Positions 1-12,446 of a DNA stretch of 64,000 nt are shown here, piece after piece. Source of the DNA: Cucumis sativus (Eukaryota > Streptophyta > Magnoliopsida > Cucurbitales > Cucurbitaceae). The position numbers were made by a program, and so were the translations under genes. Every line of letters begins with the position of its first letter. Position 1 is the stretch's first letter. The notes under the pieces are model-generated. The model had not been told where the DNA came from, did not search any database, and worked only from the letters and a program-made list of their open reading frames with translations. The stretch covers positions 29,329,498 to 29,393,497 of the forward strand of contig NC_026660.2 in the NCBI RefSeq assembly GCF_000004075.3, given 5' to 3'.

Positions 1-1037
1 TGTTGTTTAACAACTCCCTCGTTAGTTTCTTGCTACTGCTTTCTCCATTTCTCCATGTATATGTGCCATTTTCATCAACCTTGCAGTATTTAACTGACTT
101 TAAACAGATAAAAGTTCTGATAAGTGAATATATATACCATGGAGTATGGATTACAATCCATTTTCATGATAGTTTATTATTGAATGGTGGAGTTCTTATG
201 ATCTTCTTTTAACAATTTATGTACAAATGCTCATGTTGCTCTAAGACAAATGAATTCTAAACTTAAATGAGTTATAACTTCGCCTAGAGACGGTGCAAAA
301 TTTTAGTCAAACTTAGTTATGTGGTTGATTCCCTCTCAGAAAACCAATTGGAATTGATCTCTCAACTGCTAATTAAAATTGGCCCAATAATTAAGATTGA
401 TGTTATGGAATTAAAGTAAAATCGATGATGTAAGATTGAATAAAATAAACGTTGTAATAATTCTAACCTTCAACCTAGCTCATTGATTACGACTCTATCC
501 TTATCCATAAACCGCTTGTATTGTTGTTTGTTATTATTCCTTTTGGATTTTCCCAAACTTTTAATACATTTGTGGGGCCAAGGTGGAAATAAGTAGGCCC
601 CCACCGTAGAGGTTTTTAAAGCTTGGTGGGTCCATTCCATTACTAACATTTCAATACAATTACACGCCATCTATGTAATCAAGATTGGATATTATCACAA
701 TTTAATGCGCTATCAGCATCATAAAATATCAACTTATTCAATGACAGAAAAAACACCATCTTTATTTAAACGGCAATCATGAGCCAATTTTATCACCGCC
801 CTGCACGGCGGACTATATGAAGTAGTCGTCCCATCATTGGCTGTGTCAGCACACTTAACCCCTACTTAACTATAGACTCACACAAATTTAACACTACAAT
901 TATAAAAACTTGCTTGGGACAACTCGGATGCGAAGAAACCTAGTTAGAAGATGTATCTCACATACACATCCAGAACCCACCGGCTCACGTCACCACACAC
1001 GACACTATTTACATTCAACCGCCGTCGTAGCCACCGC
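1..1037. other. Intergenic region, no gene seen
   Basis: Only short chance open frames are present and none resembles a known protein. The part next to 1038 is probably the 3' UTR and downstream flank of the minus-strand DRM1/ARP gene. Confidence 0.6.
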
Positions 1038-1770
1038 TTAACGGTGCTGGCTCTTGGTGTCACCGCTGTAGAGCCTGAAACCGCAAAACAAAGAGTTTCA
1101 TGTCAGTTTGATATACGACAAAAATAGAGGACTCATCCAAGCCCTCAGATGTCAGAACCATGACCAAGTCAACAGATCTGACGGCTTTGGATTTCACTCG
1201 GGGGAATCAGAACTTCGAATCGTTTTTTTTATCATCCACCAACTGTTGGGAATATTAAGGACAAGATACCCCAGAATCTAATTTTACTTCACCATCACCA
1301 TAATTATATTCCACTCGGCGGCGCGTGGATTACAGTCGCCCCAGTGAAAAGTTGATGTACGTACCAGTCATAAACAGTTGGAGAATTGGGTTGAGGTTTG
1401 TCGAAGACTTGAGCACCAATAGTCTTGGTAGCAAAGTTTCTACCAGGGTTGAAGACGCTTCTCCAAACATTATCCTTACGCGCCGCTGTTAACGGCGTGA
1501 CAGGTGTGACCGGAGTGGTGGGTGTTGCCGGACTGGCTGGCATAGACGTGGATCTTTGGTATTTGCTTCCATCTCCTTCCAAATCTAAAACCAACAAGGA
1601 ATTTGTATCAAAATGATCAACAAAACTAACTATCAGAATGAAAAGAAGATTATGAATGAATTACCCTTAACGACCAAAGGCTTAGTACTGAGTTTTCTGA
1701 GCTTGCCGAGGCCACGGGTAGGCTGAGGTCCAGCCGCAACATCATCCCAAAGTGTCTCAAGCAGAACCAT
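1038..1770 (-). CDS. DRM1: Dormancy/auxin-associated protein (DRM1/ARP family), 3 exons
   Basis: Small, probably disordered plant protein whose transcript in other plants rises in dormant buds and falls with auxin; its biochemical role is unknown. Exons on the minus strand are 1770-1665, 1584-1365 and 1074-1038, giving 120 residues with the phases closing exactly. It begins MVLLETLWDDVAAGPQPTRG, the family signature, then a Ser/Pro/Thr stretch (SMPASPATPTTPVTPVTP), then the conserved block DNVWRSVFNPGRNFATKTIG. It ends TVYDW plus LYSGDTKSQHR from the last exon. The first ATG at 1770 matches the family start. Reading through intron 2 instead gives a different tail (YVHQLFTGATVIHAPPSGI) and a stop near 1304, so a retained-intron isoform is possible. 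A TATA box lies about 75 bases upstream. Family assignment is near certain. Confidence 0.95.
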
Positions 1771-1843
1771 TGCTTATCAACTTTTTCACTTCCAAGTTCC
1801 AACCTTCGTTTAGAACCCCAATTCTGTAGTGATCTTGTGTATG

Positions 1844-1851
1844 CTTTTATA
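1844..1851 (-). promoter_or_regulatory. TATA box of the DRM1/ARP gene
   Basis: The minus strand reads TATAAAAG about 75 bases before the ATG at 1770. That spacing fits a short 5' UTR of roughly 40-50 bases. Confidence 0.7.
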
Positions 1852-4100
1852 AATAGACCTTAGCCCCAATATCTTTTTTTACCAATATTTATGCACCTAT
1901 GTTTTTTTCAATCCACTCTTAACTAAACAACAGGTAAGAAAGGGGGGGTCAATTAACCAAGGTTAACTTAGCTTCTTGAGTTGGTTAATTCTTTTTTTTT
2001 TTCCTTTTTAATGTACTTATTACTATCGAGCCATGATCACATAGTATATTGGCATTGTGGGCTACAGTCTTTAATTATTTTATTTTCAAACTTCGACGCG
2101 AAGTATGTTTAATAAATCACTTAATTACAGTGTATTTTATTTTATTTTTTAAGTTAATATTTGAAATATCTAAATTCTAAGTTTAATATTTGAACTTTTA
2201 GAATTATCCATAAATTTTTTATAAATTTTGTCAATCGTATCAGTTACTTATATTAAAGTGTTTGATCTTATCGTTTGCTTGCATGACTAAATCATAGATA
2301 AGGGAAGAGAGATGCTTGAATAAACAGTCAAGTTATTTTGTCACACAATAAACATTCAAGTCAAAGTGATATAACATATATTTTTTTCACAAATTTCTTT
2401 TGGAAGAGTTAATTAATTATAATATTTTTAAAAGAAATTTTAGGAGAAATTGGTATGAATAGAAAAATAAACTATCATCACACATACAAAAAATGGATTA
2501 TGTTAATGTACTTTTAAAAGTTTCTGTTGAAACATTTAAAATTTGAAATTTGTTACAGAAAAAATATGAGGAACTGGTGCAGTAAAATTAAAAGGTGAAT
2601 GATAGGATGGAAATATAAAAAGAGAAAATATAAAATATATATGAAATGGATAAGGATGAAGAGTGAGTAAACGTAAACATGGTGACAAAAGGGAAAATAT
2701 CTGTTGAGAGATACAGAGCAGGTTATGGGTTGCTTTACATGTGGATTACTGTCTCCTACTTTAATAATAGAGAGAGAGATATATATACACACATATTGTC
2801 CCATTTCTGAGTGCAAAAGGTCAGATGATTCAACTCAAATTGAGAGCTCACACGTGGATATCTTCACTTGGTTCTTCACTTATTAACGGCTCAGATTTTG
2901 TTTCCAACTTGTCAAATGGATGTAAATGAAATTTAATATCCCATCTTCAGAATAAGATGCCACTCCAAGAATCTGGACTTCGCTTTGGTGGAATCTTAAT
3001 TTAATCATTTTTCCTTTTTTTTTTTTCAAGGTTTAGGGAAAATATAATGCGGTTGATGAATTTCATCATCCAAATCCATTAATCCAATTAAGGGAGATGG
3101 ATGTTTATTTCTCCATTACAAAACTCTGGATGTATTGCCATATCCACTCTCCAATAAGCAAATGCCACGTTAGGAATAGAAAGGTTTTATCTTCTTGCCT
3201 TGAAAAAATATATTTTTAAAAATGTTAGGTTATATTATATGTCACACTGAGGCTCACAAAGCACGCCATGATTTATGGGAGTGAGTTTTTACTTGGTGTA
3301 GTCAGATCAGACTTCAAAGTAGTTAATAAATGTGAATAATGGAATCAATCTACCATTTAGGTTTTCCATCGCATCTCAACTAAGCAATAAACAAATAACA
3401 CAAAGGAGTATTAGACCTTTTTAAGTACTTTGTTCATTTCGAACCGACACTAAGTTACATACTAATGACTGACAAACAGTTGCCTCGAATTCTTTGAAGC
3501 ACTTGTATCAGTTAAGCTTGAAGCAGACAAGGTTGGGAGATAAAGTTTATACAGAAACCAAATCACAGTGTATAGAACTGTGAACTGGGAACAAACTAAT
3601 CCTTTGTGATGTGCCCTGCCAAAGAGGTATGTCGTAAAGCAAACAAAAAGAGAAACATGCGACAAAAGTCAAACCCAAAAGGCATGAGTTAACTCCTTGA
3701 TTCGATGCTCTAAGCTCTCTTTACCTTATCCTTACAGCATTTTTGCCAGTAAGAGCAATGTTGATAGCTAATATATATGACATGTCTAATCTAATAGTTA
3801 AATTATTTAAGTTCAGTCACCTAAATCTAATACCATTCTTTTTCGATGGAAGGGCTAGAGGGCCAACAATACTGTGAATAATGGTACATAATGATTTGCA
3901 TTGATTATAACATAAATTGGAGAAGTTATAAGAAATCTAGTTGGCATCTTCGTTCAAGTTCCTTTTTTTGTTTTTTTGGTTTGCAATTTGCAATATTTCC
4001 AGTCGTTTCTCCTTCCCATGAAAGATGTCATGGGTATAGACAAAAATATAGGACACCGACGGGATTGTCACAAGACCTTATAGCCATCATTTCCTTACAA

Positions 4101-4137
<37 letters not shown>

Positions 4138-5323
4138 ATTAAACTCCAATCAAGTAAGGAAAGATTGTACCAACAAAGGAAGAAAGGTCTAGCAACTGAG
4201 GTCCGCTATATACCACCATTCAAAATAGCAAAAATCTCAGCCTAATGCAAAAACAATCCTGAAAAGTGGGATATAGGAGAATTCAAGGAGATAGTTGAAC
4301 AGCTAATGGAACGTATAATGTTTAAGATACTTGAAGACTACAAGCTTAAAATCCCAAAAGAACAAAAATTTTCTAAGACATCCACTTCTAATAGGTAAAG
4401 TGACAACCGATATATATTATCCCTCGATAAGCTTCACTAATCCGGTCTACCTTCATACCGTGTATTATTTCACTAACTTAGGTTGGGGACTAGAATTCAT
4501 CTACCAAATCAATCGATCAATCAATCTAACTTGGGTAAACATTCCTTCAATAAACTTTAGACTCTTCAGTGTTTACTGTGATCAGCACTTCTGCAAAAAC
4601 TGCCCCATTTCCACAGTACTTTCCAAACCACACAGATTGAAGAAAAAACAAAAACTTTCTACCATCATATTCATCTCCTAAACATATGCAATTGCTAGAG
4701 TAGTAACACTAGCAAAAAAACAAAACTAGAGGATACCAATTGCAGGTAGAAGATTGAGGCTAAGTTTCTAATGTAAAGGCTGGCTGAGTGAAGCCTTGTT
4801 TGCCTGGTACAATATCTCTTTGCTCAGCTGCCTTTGTTGGTCAAAGCCAAAGTATACATTCTGGCAATTAAATGGTCAGAGATAAATTATTGCTCCTCAA
4901 GATTGGAAGACAAGAAAAAAGAAAGGAATGATATCTAAGCTAGATCTAATGAGAGGCTTTGTTGGGATTTCCTTAAGCAGTTCTGGAGTCTAAGAGCTTT
5001 CACTCTAGATAGAAATGTGGATTAGAAGCAACGTCCCTTCATCAATGTGATCCTTTCCACTTATTTGGGTTTTTGGTAAATTGCATTTGTTGACTGCTCA
5101 AACAAGCTTCTCAATCTGATTTTGACGAAGGTTTCGTGGTTGATAGGAATGGCTTTTGAATTCACCAATGGCATTTTTCCATTACCTAACTTGAGCTATA
5201 GATGTCAACCGCAGCTTATATTAATTGCATTAAAGAAGAGAATGGGCTAGGTTGGGCTGAGGTTTTGTCGGGTCATCAGTCTTCTGAACATTCCTAGAAA
5301 AGATTAGAGTGGGGTTGAGAGTT
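1852..5323. other. Long intergenic region, AT-rich, no gene seen
   Basis: Frames are short and of low complexity. It contains a (GA)n microsatellite at about 4107-4134. Nothing in it could be matched to a protein family. Confidence 0.55.
4107..4134. repeat. (GA)n microsatellite
   Basis: About 14 uninterrupted GA units are visible directly in the sequence. Confidence 0.95.
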
Positions 5324-5950
5324 TTAGGTACGTATCAAGTGATTTACTTCCTCCCAATTGGAATCCCAGGGTCTAAGTTGTTTCTCAATTGTATTCTCTC
5401 CATAATGCCTATTCTTCTTGATAATATCTCTAAATCCACTTAGTAAGGAGAGCCTGGTGGTTCTTGTCACCCAAGCCTTGTATGCTATGGCTTCCATGTG
5501 AAAGAGGCTTAACAATTTTGTCTCATCTAGTAAGATGCATCCCAGAATATGAAGTGCCCCCTTTCCACAAAAAAGTTTCTGTAAGATTTTCCAATGAGAA
5601 TAATGACCTTGAGTGGGATCTTATATAGGGATAAGTAATAGGTGGAGGAGGATTGATAAAGTTCCTTGTAGAAGGGTAAAACCACTGCCCTTGGAAATGT
5701 GTGAATGATTCCAAGACTGTAATCTTCTGTCAACTTTGTCATCAATAGAAATCCAACATGATAACGATCGCGCCCAAGGCAAGCCAAGATATATGTCATG
5801 CCAGTAGCCCACCTTGCAACCAGTCCAATTCCCTCAAGTGTAGAGTTAAATTCCCAAAATCTAAGATTTGGAACGATTTAAATTTAGACCAGAAGCCTCC
5901 TCAAAGTGTAAGCCAGATATCTGGAACCATGCCTTTCTTTTAAAAGAAGG
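5324..5950 (-). mobile_element. Decayed LINE (non-LTR retrotransposon) reverse-transcriptase fragment
   Basis: Read on the minus strand across frame changes and stops, this region keeps the order of motifs found at the C-terminal end of plant LINE reverse transcriptases. First comes FEEASGLNLNRSKS, like the family's FE-SGLKxNxxKS. Next is GCKVGYWHDIYLGLPWA (family GCKxGxxPxxYLGLPLG), then RRLQSWNHSHISKGSGFTLL (family KLxxWKxxxLSKGGRxTLI), then a degenerate IP..I..I...F.W.G segment. Several stops and frameshifts separate the blocks, so it is a dead copy. I could not define the element's ends; 6000-6415 may belong to it but showed no clear motif. Confidence 0.7.
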
Positions 5951-7718
5951 TGTGGATGGTGAACTTGGAAGATGGTAATGGGCTTCCTCTGTGAAGAGTC
6001 AAGTTTGGCTGGTAAGCCTCATCATGTGATGAAATAGAAATTTTAGTCTTTCTTTGTGGAAAAGTTGGTCTCAGTATCGAAAACCTTAAATGCAAGAACG
6101 TATCACTTCTATCTAAAATTTGACAGATACTGGAGGTTACGAAAAGTCTGAACCATGATATTGGAATTAAATTCCTGGAGTCTTCTTAAGATGGCTCCCA
6201 GCAGATTGTACATGGCAATGATGGTGATGGAGATGTTATTACATCTCCCCTCCCCCCTAGTGATAGAGGGGCATTTTTATGGCAGGCAGGCTTGTTTGCA
6301 GCTATATGAAACCTTTAGCTTGAGAAGAATAGGAGTCTTTAGTAATAAGGACAGTCGTTGGGGAGACTTGGGCTTTAGCCACGTTCAAGGTGTCCCTTTG
6401 GTAATCCATGACTAAGGACTTGTGATTATCTTTTCTTTTATTAGTTTGAACTTAAGCCCTTTTTGTGACTCTTTTCCTGCTCCTTTTGAATCGGCTCCCC
6501 CTGACTCTGCATTCTTTCCATGAAAGTCGTTCTTTTTTCTTCAAAATATGTGTATACAGGTCTAAAGCCTGTGTGTATGTTTCACAATAAATCAAGATTC
6601 TATTATAAAAATTAAAGTTAACAATAAGATAGGCACAGTTGAGGGACTCGAAATAAATAAATAACACAACAATTAGTTTTCACAGGAATGGAATTCGGGT
6701 GATATTAGGATATTAACAGTATATTAGTAACTAGTTAGAGAGGTCGTTACCATAATTGGTTATACCTAAAAAGAGAGAGAAAAAAGAGAAGCAAGGTAAT
6801 ACTTTTGGTGACTTAGGGCTTGGGGAGGGTCCCAGTTCCTCGCATTTAAGTTTTTGTCATTTACATTCCAATATAGTTGATTGTGTTTTGGTTCCTACCA
6901 AATTTCTCTAGAATAAATGTATCTCAAAATTTCAACAAGTCCATACATCAATAAGAACAACATATCAGAAATTAGATACGGCAACTAATGATATAAGAAA
7001 ACTTTGCTTACCTTCTAAAAACTGGCTCAGAAGCACTGCAGCTAATAACAAAAACTCGTCTTTTATCTTTCAACCGAAAACAAGAGAATTCATTAACCAG
7101 CAAAGACAGATACAGACATGGGAATGTATGGTATTAGCTTTTCCAAAACAGAAGAAGCTCACAAAATGTTGCACCAATCAGAATAAAAGACACCAGTACA
7201 AGCCCAAACTGCAAATTTGATCTATAGTTGTTAAGCTCAGATTGCACAAATGCGTAAATCTAAACTATGACTACACCATTCCCCACTGCTACATGAAAAT
7301 AATACCAGAATGATCAGTGAGACAGAAAGCAAGAATAAATCAAGTTGAAAGTGTTATTTAACTATAAATTTAGCATTTTTTTTATTTCTAGGTTTATGTC
7401 ATTACTATCATTCACATGAATAAATGAAGGATGAGCCTTATTATTTACAATCAAGAGCAGATATACAGGTTATATGGCGATAAATAGTTCTTTTCTGATA
7501 GAACTAGCAAGAAAAATTAAACAGAACAAAATGAGGGGAGAACAGATGTTTATGAAAGGTAAATATCACAATGCATTGAATAACGACCATCACAACTAGT
7601 TTCAAGTTGTTTCCAATAATCAAGATTGTAAAACAACCTTCGACAAACTCTTCAAGGCTTCTAAATTGTAGAATCCTTAGAAAACTTACCCAAAGAAAAA
7701 ATGTGCTATCCTGCCATC
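5951..7718. other. Intergenic region with possible LTR-like remnant
   Basis: No coding region is recognised. About 6705-6905 has the texture of a retroelement LTR, including a run resembling the start of the LTR at 11407, but no clean ends or target duplication were found. The part nearest 7719 is likely 3' UTR and flank of the CCCH gene. Confidence 0.4.
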
Positions 7719-10716
7719 TCAAGATTTTCCATATTTACTAACATATCCCTGCATATAAATGTTGATCATTGTCAGTAAGACAAAGATTCTATGAAGATCC
7801 CAAGATCAACATCATCAGAGTATACTCATCTTTCTAACAAAGATACCTACCTCGACTAGCTTCTCGATCTTTGGACGAGATGAAGAAAGATACTGCTTAA
7901 CTGATTCCACAGTAGTTGGAACTTGGTGAGATTGTAGAGCACCAAGAACCTTATCAAATGTTTTCTTAACAACTGTGTTATGCACATCCTTTTTGAGATG
8001 ACCCTCACGCCACTTAGGTTTCAATATTTCTTTCACCAATTCTATGAGAGCAGAACGGAAGTGCCTAGTTGCTTTTGATTCTTTGGGAGCATTTCCCTCC
8101 ATGAGATGCTTACCATCCATATCACCAAGTTGCCTATCACTATCTGCTTCAGAGTCCTTTTCATGTAATGAAATATTTGGAAGCTTTAGTTCACCACCGA
8201 TACCCATTTTCTTCTTTTTGGTAACATCTTTTTCACAAGTGAGACCCTTGTGATCATCCTCTCTAGTCCTAGAAAAGCGGCCATCAAGACCAAAAGATCC
8301 ACGTATTTCTGGTTCTAACAAAAGTGGATCTTTGCCTTGCAGATGGCCAACCTTTCCATTCTTATCTGCAGCTTTATTGTGGGAGGATAAAGAACTTGTA
8401 TCATCATTAAATTCTGGCTTTGAGCTCCCAGGAACCACAAAATTACCCGATGCCCTCTGTAAAGTACTAAGAGGTGATGCTTCTTCGTGTCCTTGACGAT
8501 CAAGAGTAACATTATAAGAACAACCCACTATTCTCGGTACCTCCATGCTATCCAAGAAAGGGTCGTATTGGCTCGCCGTAGTTATTGAAGGAATGAAAAA
8601 TGATGGTCTAAAAGGTACAGACGGTTCCCAATCGTCCGACGAACATTTCATTTTGTATTCTGAAGGATTCTTTGACACGTGAGTGAATGAATTATCTGAT
8701 CCAGAAGCAGAAAAGGGGGAACTTCTCATCAACGAGGAGGCCGGTGTAGAAACATGATGTTCTCTGTCAATAATGGACATCTTATGAGCATTGAGGAGGC
8801 TTGCACTTGAGGAAGACGTAAGAGGAAACAAAGAAGCATTAGAGGTAGTGAAACGAGAAGATAAAATAGCATCCCTTGGAAGAGTAGGATTTGAATTCAG
8901 AGAAGTTCTCAGAACTGGAGAAAGGTGATCGTTCAGCAAACGTGGGCATGCAACATTAGTGGGTTCCTCCATGACACCCAATGGGGTGAAGCCATCTGAA
9001 GAGACTCCAAACTCAGGAGGCAACTCAAGCCTTGATGCAGAAAGCCCTCTACTAAGGGGAAATGATGCACCAAAACTAGTAGAAGGCAATTTCTGGCAGT
9101 CGGGAAGTGCACTCAAAAGTGAATCCTCCCTCTGATGCAATAAAATTTTGTTTTTCTCATGCAACCCATCCCATCCTTGGCTTTGGGAGAAGTCTGTAAG
9201 ACCCCCAATTATCCATACTTATAGGAGGAAGGGTAGAAAAGTAACTGCACAGGGAATTATTATGGAGAAATGATTGGAAGGACGTTCTGAGTGGTAGGGC
9301 CCACTGGGCTGAGGAATATGTGAGTCTATAAATAGGATTATTAGGTTGGAGTAGCTAGGGTATTTTTAACTTTTAGGAGGTAGGGCTACAGCAGCCACCA
9401 GGGTCTCTTAAAACCAAGAGGCTGGTATGATCTTTTCTGCATTTTTCCTTGTTGTTTCTTGTTATTTCTTTTCATCTTGTGAATCTGGATCATTTGGCTT
9501 TATATATAAATAAAGTAAACCAGAGTACCGCCTCTGTTTAAGCCATTTATACAGTCCTTTCAGTCTAAATTATTGTTAGTATCCTAACAAAGTCCCTCGG
9601 TAAAGTTCTTTCTGAAGAAATTCCAAATTTCAAAGAAAGTGAAGAGTCCTTTAGAAGAGAAGAATTCGGTGGATGACGAATAACTGGTGATTTCAACACA
9701 TCTGCATTGTATTGCAAACCTGTGCCATTTGAAAGTACTATTAGAATTTGATGATAGAAAAGGAATATCGGAATCTGCATAAGCTACTTGATCTCACCTT
9801 CATTGAGCTGAGCTTGTTTTTTCAAACATGCAGCACCAGCACGTTCCTCAGAATGCTGGTCACTACCGTATGCATTATTTTTTATATGCAAAAAGCTGCA
9901 AGAGCTACCTTTTATGCACCATCCTTTAGCATAGAAGTCACAGATAGCTGCAGCAGGATGTTTTTCTTCACCATTAACATCAGCAACGGGGGTCAAACTT
10001 CTTGACCTCTTTTTTGAAGCAGTTGATCTGGAAATTCTAATTGTTAGGAAGAGCTAATCAAGAACTATCCTTGACACTTGACAAGGTAAGAAAATAACCA
10101 CTATGCATTAGCTGCAAAAGATGATTGTATGGTGGCCTTTTCTTTTTATCAGAAATGTTAATATGGAACTTTGACAAGTAACAAAGGAAGTTTTAGAACC
10201 ACCCTCATCAGTACCTTGATGCCATTTGATTTTCTCCATTATCTAGTTGCATGCCCATTTGCTCACTTTCTCTCTCAGGATTCTTGGTACCAATAATCCG
10301 TCCAGCCGAGTGATTTTTTGATCCAATGTCAGAATCCTCTAAGGTGTCACTTGATCCATTGGTAGCTGTAGCAACCATAACTTCACTATTGCACAATGGA
10401 ACCTTGTTATAACTTGAGCCACCAAAATCTTTATTTCTCAAAGCCTCTACATCCTTATCACCAACAGTAGGTTCTTGATCTTCTGTCCCCTTATCCTTCA
10501 GGCACTTCTGTGATTCGAATTTTGTGCTCTCTCCATGTGATTGTTCCTCCTTTTTTTCCAATGGCTTACCTGACGGACTGGAAAATTCAATATTGCCACT
10601 ATTTTCAGTTTCTCCTACAAAGGACAATTTATTCACTTCAGAATTTTCAGTGGCAGTAACGGTTTCCGATCTCAAGTGCTTGTCATGCCTCTTGGTGTCC
10701 ATATCATTGCAAGCAT
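7719..10716 (-). pseudogene. CCCH zinc-finger protein (CCCH38-like), disrupted by a solo LTR; 5' exons not found
   Basis: Recoverable exons on the minus strand are 10716-10215, 10027-9798, 9719-9590 joined (after the LTR) to 9189-7851, and 7748-7719. All splice phases agree. The second exon carries one CCCH finger (ICDFYAKGWCIKGSSCSFLH, spacing C-x7-C-x5-C-x3-H) preceded by KKRSRSLTP. The long exon is Ser-rich, and its end carries the conserved C-terminal helical region (LVKEILKPKWREGHLKKDV ... KPKIEKLVE) finished by GYVSKYGKS. The arrangement resembles plant CCCH38-type proteins, putative RNA-binding factors. The large exon is interrupted at residues RD/F by a 395 bp LTR that brings an in-frame stop about nine codons in. 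No 5' exons with a start were found up to 16 kb. Either the gene is dead or the transcript ends early at the LTR. The acceptor at 9719 was chosen by phase; one at about 9770 leads to a wrong frame. Confidence 0.82.
9195..9589 (+). mobile_element. Solo LTR inserted in the CCCH exon
   Basis: A 395 bp element that begins TGTAAG and ends CTAACA (TG...CA) is flanked on both sides by the 5 bp duplication AAGTC (9190-9194 and 9590-9594). Inside is a TATAAATA box at 9327-9334, and TATA and AATAAA-like motifs near the 3' end, as in an LTR promoter and polyadenylation region. No internal retroelement sequence remains, so it is best read as a solo LTR left by recombination between two LTRs. Removing one duplication and the LTR restores an open reading frame in the host exon. 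Confidence 0.88.
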
Positions 10717-11406
10717 CTACAAGGTACACATTGAGGAAAAAAAGGTCACCTATGTGAGAAAAGAAGATTTTTATATGTAGTATCGACGGGACAAAAGAAC
10801 CAGCATTCGGTAGAAAGAAGATCGAGTGACTACACACTTGAGAAAACTAACCAAACAGAATTCAAAACTAGCTATATAGAAATGGTGTTCTTGAAATTTC
10901 AACCGGAAGTCATTGCTTCATCTATCTTCTAGTTGTATTCATAATCATTCTCATAACATGCCATATAGAACTCAATGTGAGGCTTCCTTATTTTGTTAAA
11001 TACACTAGCGGTGTAAATGATTCATATCGGCTCGGTTTGGGAGCCAAACCCAAAAGGAACCACTAGAAATATAAAGAAAATAGGAAACTCGAGCCAGCCT
11101 ACCAAACTGATTAGCCAATAGTTTTCTCAATTTAGTCGGGTCATTTTCATTCACATTTAATTCCACATGCATTTTTTACGCCTAGAACCCAATGAAATAT
11201 TAGGCGCTTGGTTGTTAGGCTTGGGTTACACTAGTGATGGGCATGCTTAGCTCTCATGTCCATCCATGAGTACAAGCAGAAATATCTCACGCTCATTCAG
11301 GTTCAAACTCATACCCACCCAGTGTTTTCAACAAGGTGCACTCTAAGACGACAAGCGATGAGGCACAGATACGGATACGAGATACATAAACGATAGGATA
11401 GGATAT
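10717..11406. other. Sequence upstream of the last recognisable CCCH exon
   Basis: Part of this should be intron of the CCCH gene. No zinc-finger exon or start codon context was recognised. The stretch at about 11220-11340 looks like repetitive DNA of unknown type. Confidence 0.4.
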
Positions 11407-11733
11407 TGTTAGATAACTAGATTAGTATAGGGTTAGGAGTATAAGGATAATTAGATATTTAGGAAGTTACTATTAGCTATTATGTAAGTGTGGTTACTAG
11501 TAGTTATTATGTAAGTGTTGTTACTAGGGTGGTTACATCTTGTTATAAATGAAGGGATCGGTAAGTGAGAGGGAGGGATTCGATGGAGTGATCTAGGGTT
11601 TGGGTGACAGTACTCAAGAGGGATTCCTACAGCCTTATACTTAAGTTTATCTTGTATTTTCTTATAGTTACATTTTAATAAATTCAGATTTTGTTCTTGT
11701 TGAAAAGTATCTTAACAAATTGGTATCAGAGCC
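11407..11733 (+). mobile_element. LTR plus tRNA-iMet primer-binding site (truncated LTR retrotransposon)
   Basis: The LTR runs from TGTTAG (11407) to CTTAACA (11717), 311 bp, with a TATAAA-like box near 11553. Three bases later comes TGGTATCAGAGCC (11721-11733), the standard plant primer-binding site complementary to the 3' end of initiator tRNA-Met. This identifies it as a 5' LTR on the plus strand. No gag-pol frame and no second LTR copy were found downstream, so the element is truncated or very degraded. Confidence 0.88.
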
Positions 11734-12226
11734 AGGTAGAACTTATTCTGATTTGGTGGAAGTACGGCAATTTCTAAAAAATTAAAACACGAATATGTTC
11801 AAGATACCTCAAGATACTAAATATAATCCACTAAAAAACATAAATTGCCTAAATACATATTACATTTATCCACGGATTTAATTCAACAAAAAAGATGCTA
11901 GTGCCCAGCCCATGGCTCAGTTAATTTGTTGTAATCCAAATGCTAAGTTAAATTTTTGGAAGATTTGGAGAGGTAACAAAGGAGAAAGAGAGAGAAGGCA
12001 AACCATCAGCAATGGCAAGCCTGAGGTGCAATAGATGGTCAAAAGCAAGGTGTTGGTGTGGCAAATTGTCAGTGCGGGTTGAAGTATAGAAATGGAAATG
12101 AAATGAAGTTGGAAGTTAAAGTTGGAAAATCGAAAAAACAAAGAGAAGAAGAAGAAAAGAGAGAAAAACAGAGGTGTGCTTTTGAAGTTGAAGAGATGAA
12201 AAAGATATTCTAAAATTTGATTCTTC

Positions 12227-12446
12227 TATGCGTGTGTATATATATATTCGTAAATGTCAAGGCCAGCTTACGCGCACCTAAACTAATCTCACAGGACAAC
12301 CCGTCTGACCCTACAACATTTTGGTATTAAGGAAACTCGTAGGAAATCAATTCCTAGGTACCTGCCACCATGGATTGAATCCCTTACCTCTTAGTTAGGC
12401 ATTGAGACTATATCTCCTTTTTTACAACTAGGCCAATCCATGATGG
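12227..12446 (-). mobile_element. tRNA-derived SINE, full length, with 19 bp target duplication
   Basis: Read on the minus strand, the element begins CCATCATGGATTGGCCTAG, in which TGGCCTAGTTG is an RNA polymerase III A box. A B box (GGATTCAATCC) lies about 50 bases further. It ends in a TA-rich tail. It is flanked by an identical 19 bp direct repeat (TTCTAAAATTTGATTCTTC at 12208-12226 and 12447-12465), the hallmark of LINE-driven insertion. There is no coding capacity. The duplication is perfect although the element itself looks diverged. Confidence 0.9.

Noticed and set aside
6705-6905. LTR-like stretch
   Set aside because: No TG...CA ends with a target duplication and no primer-binding site were found, so it is not called as an element.
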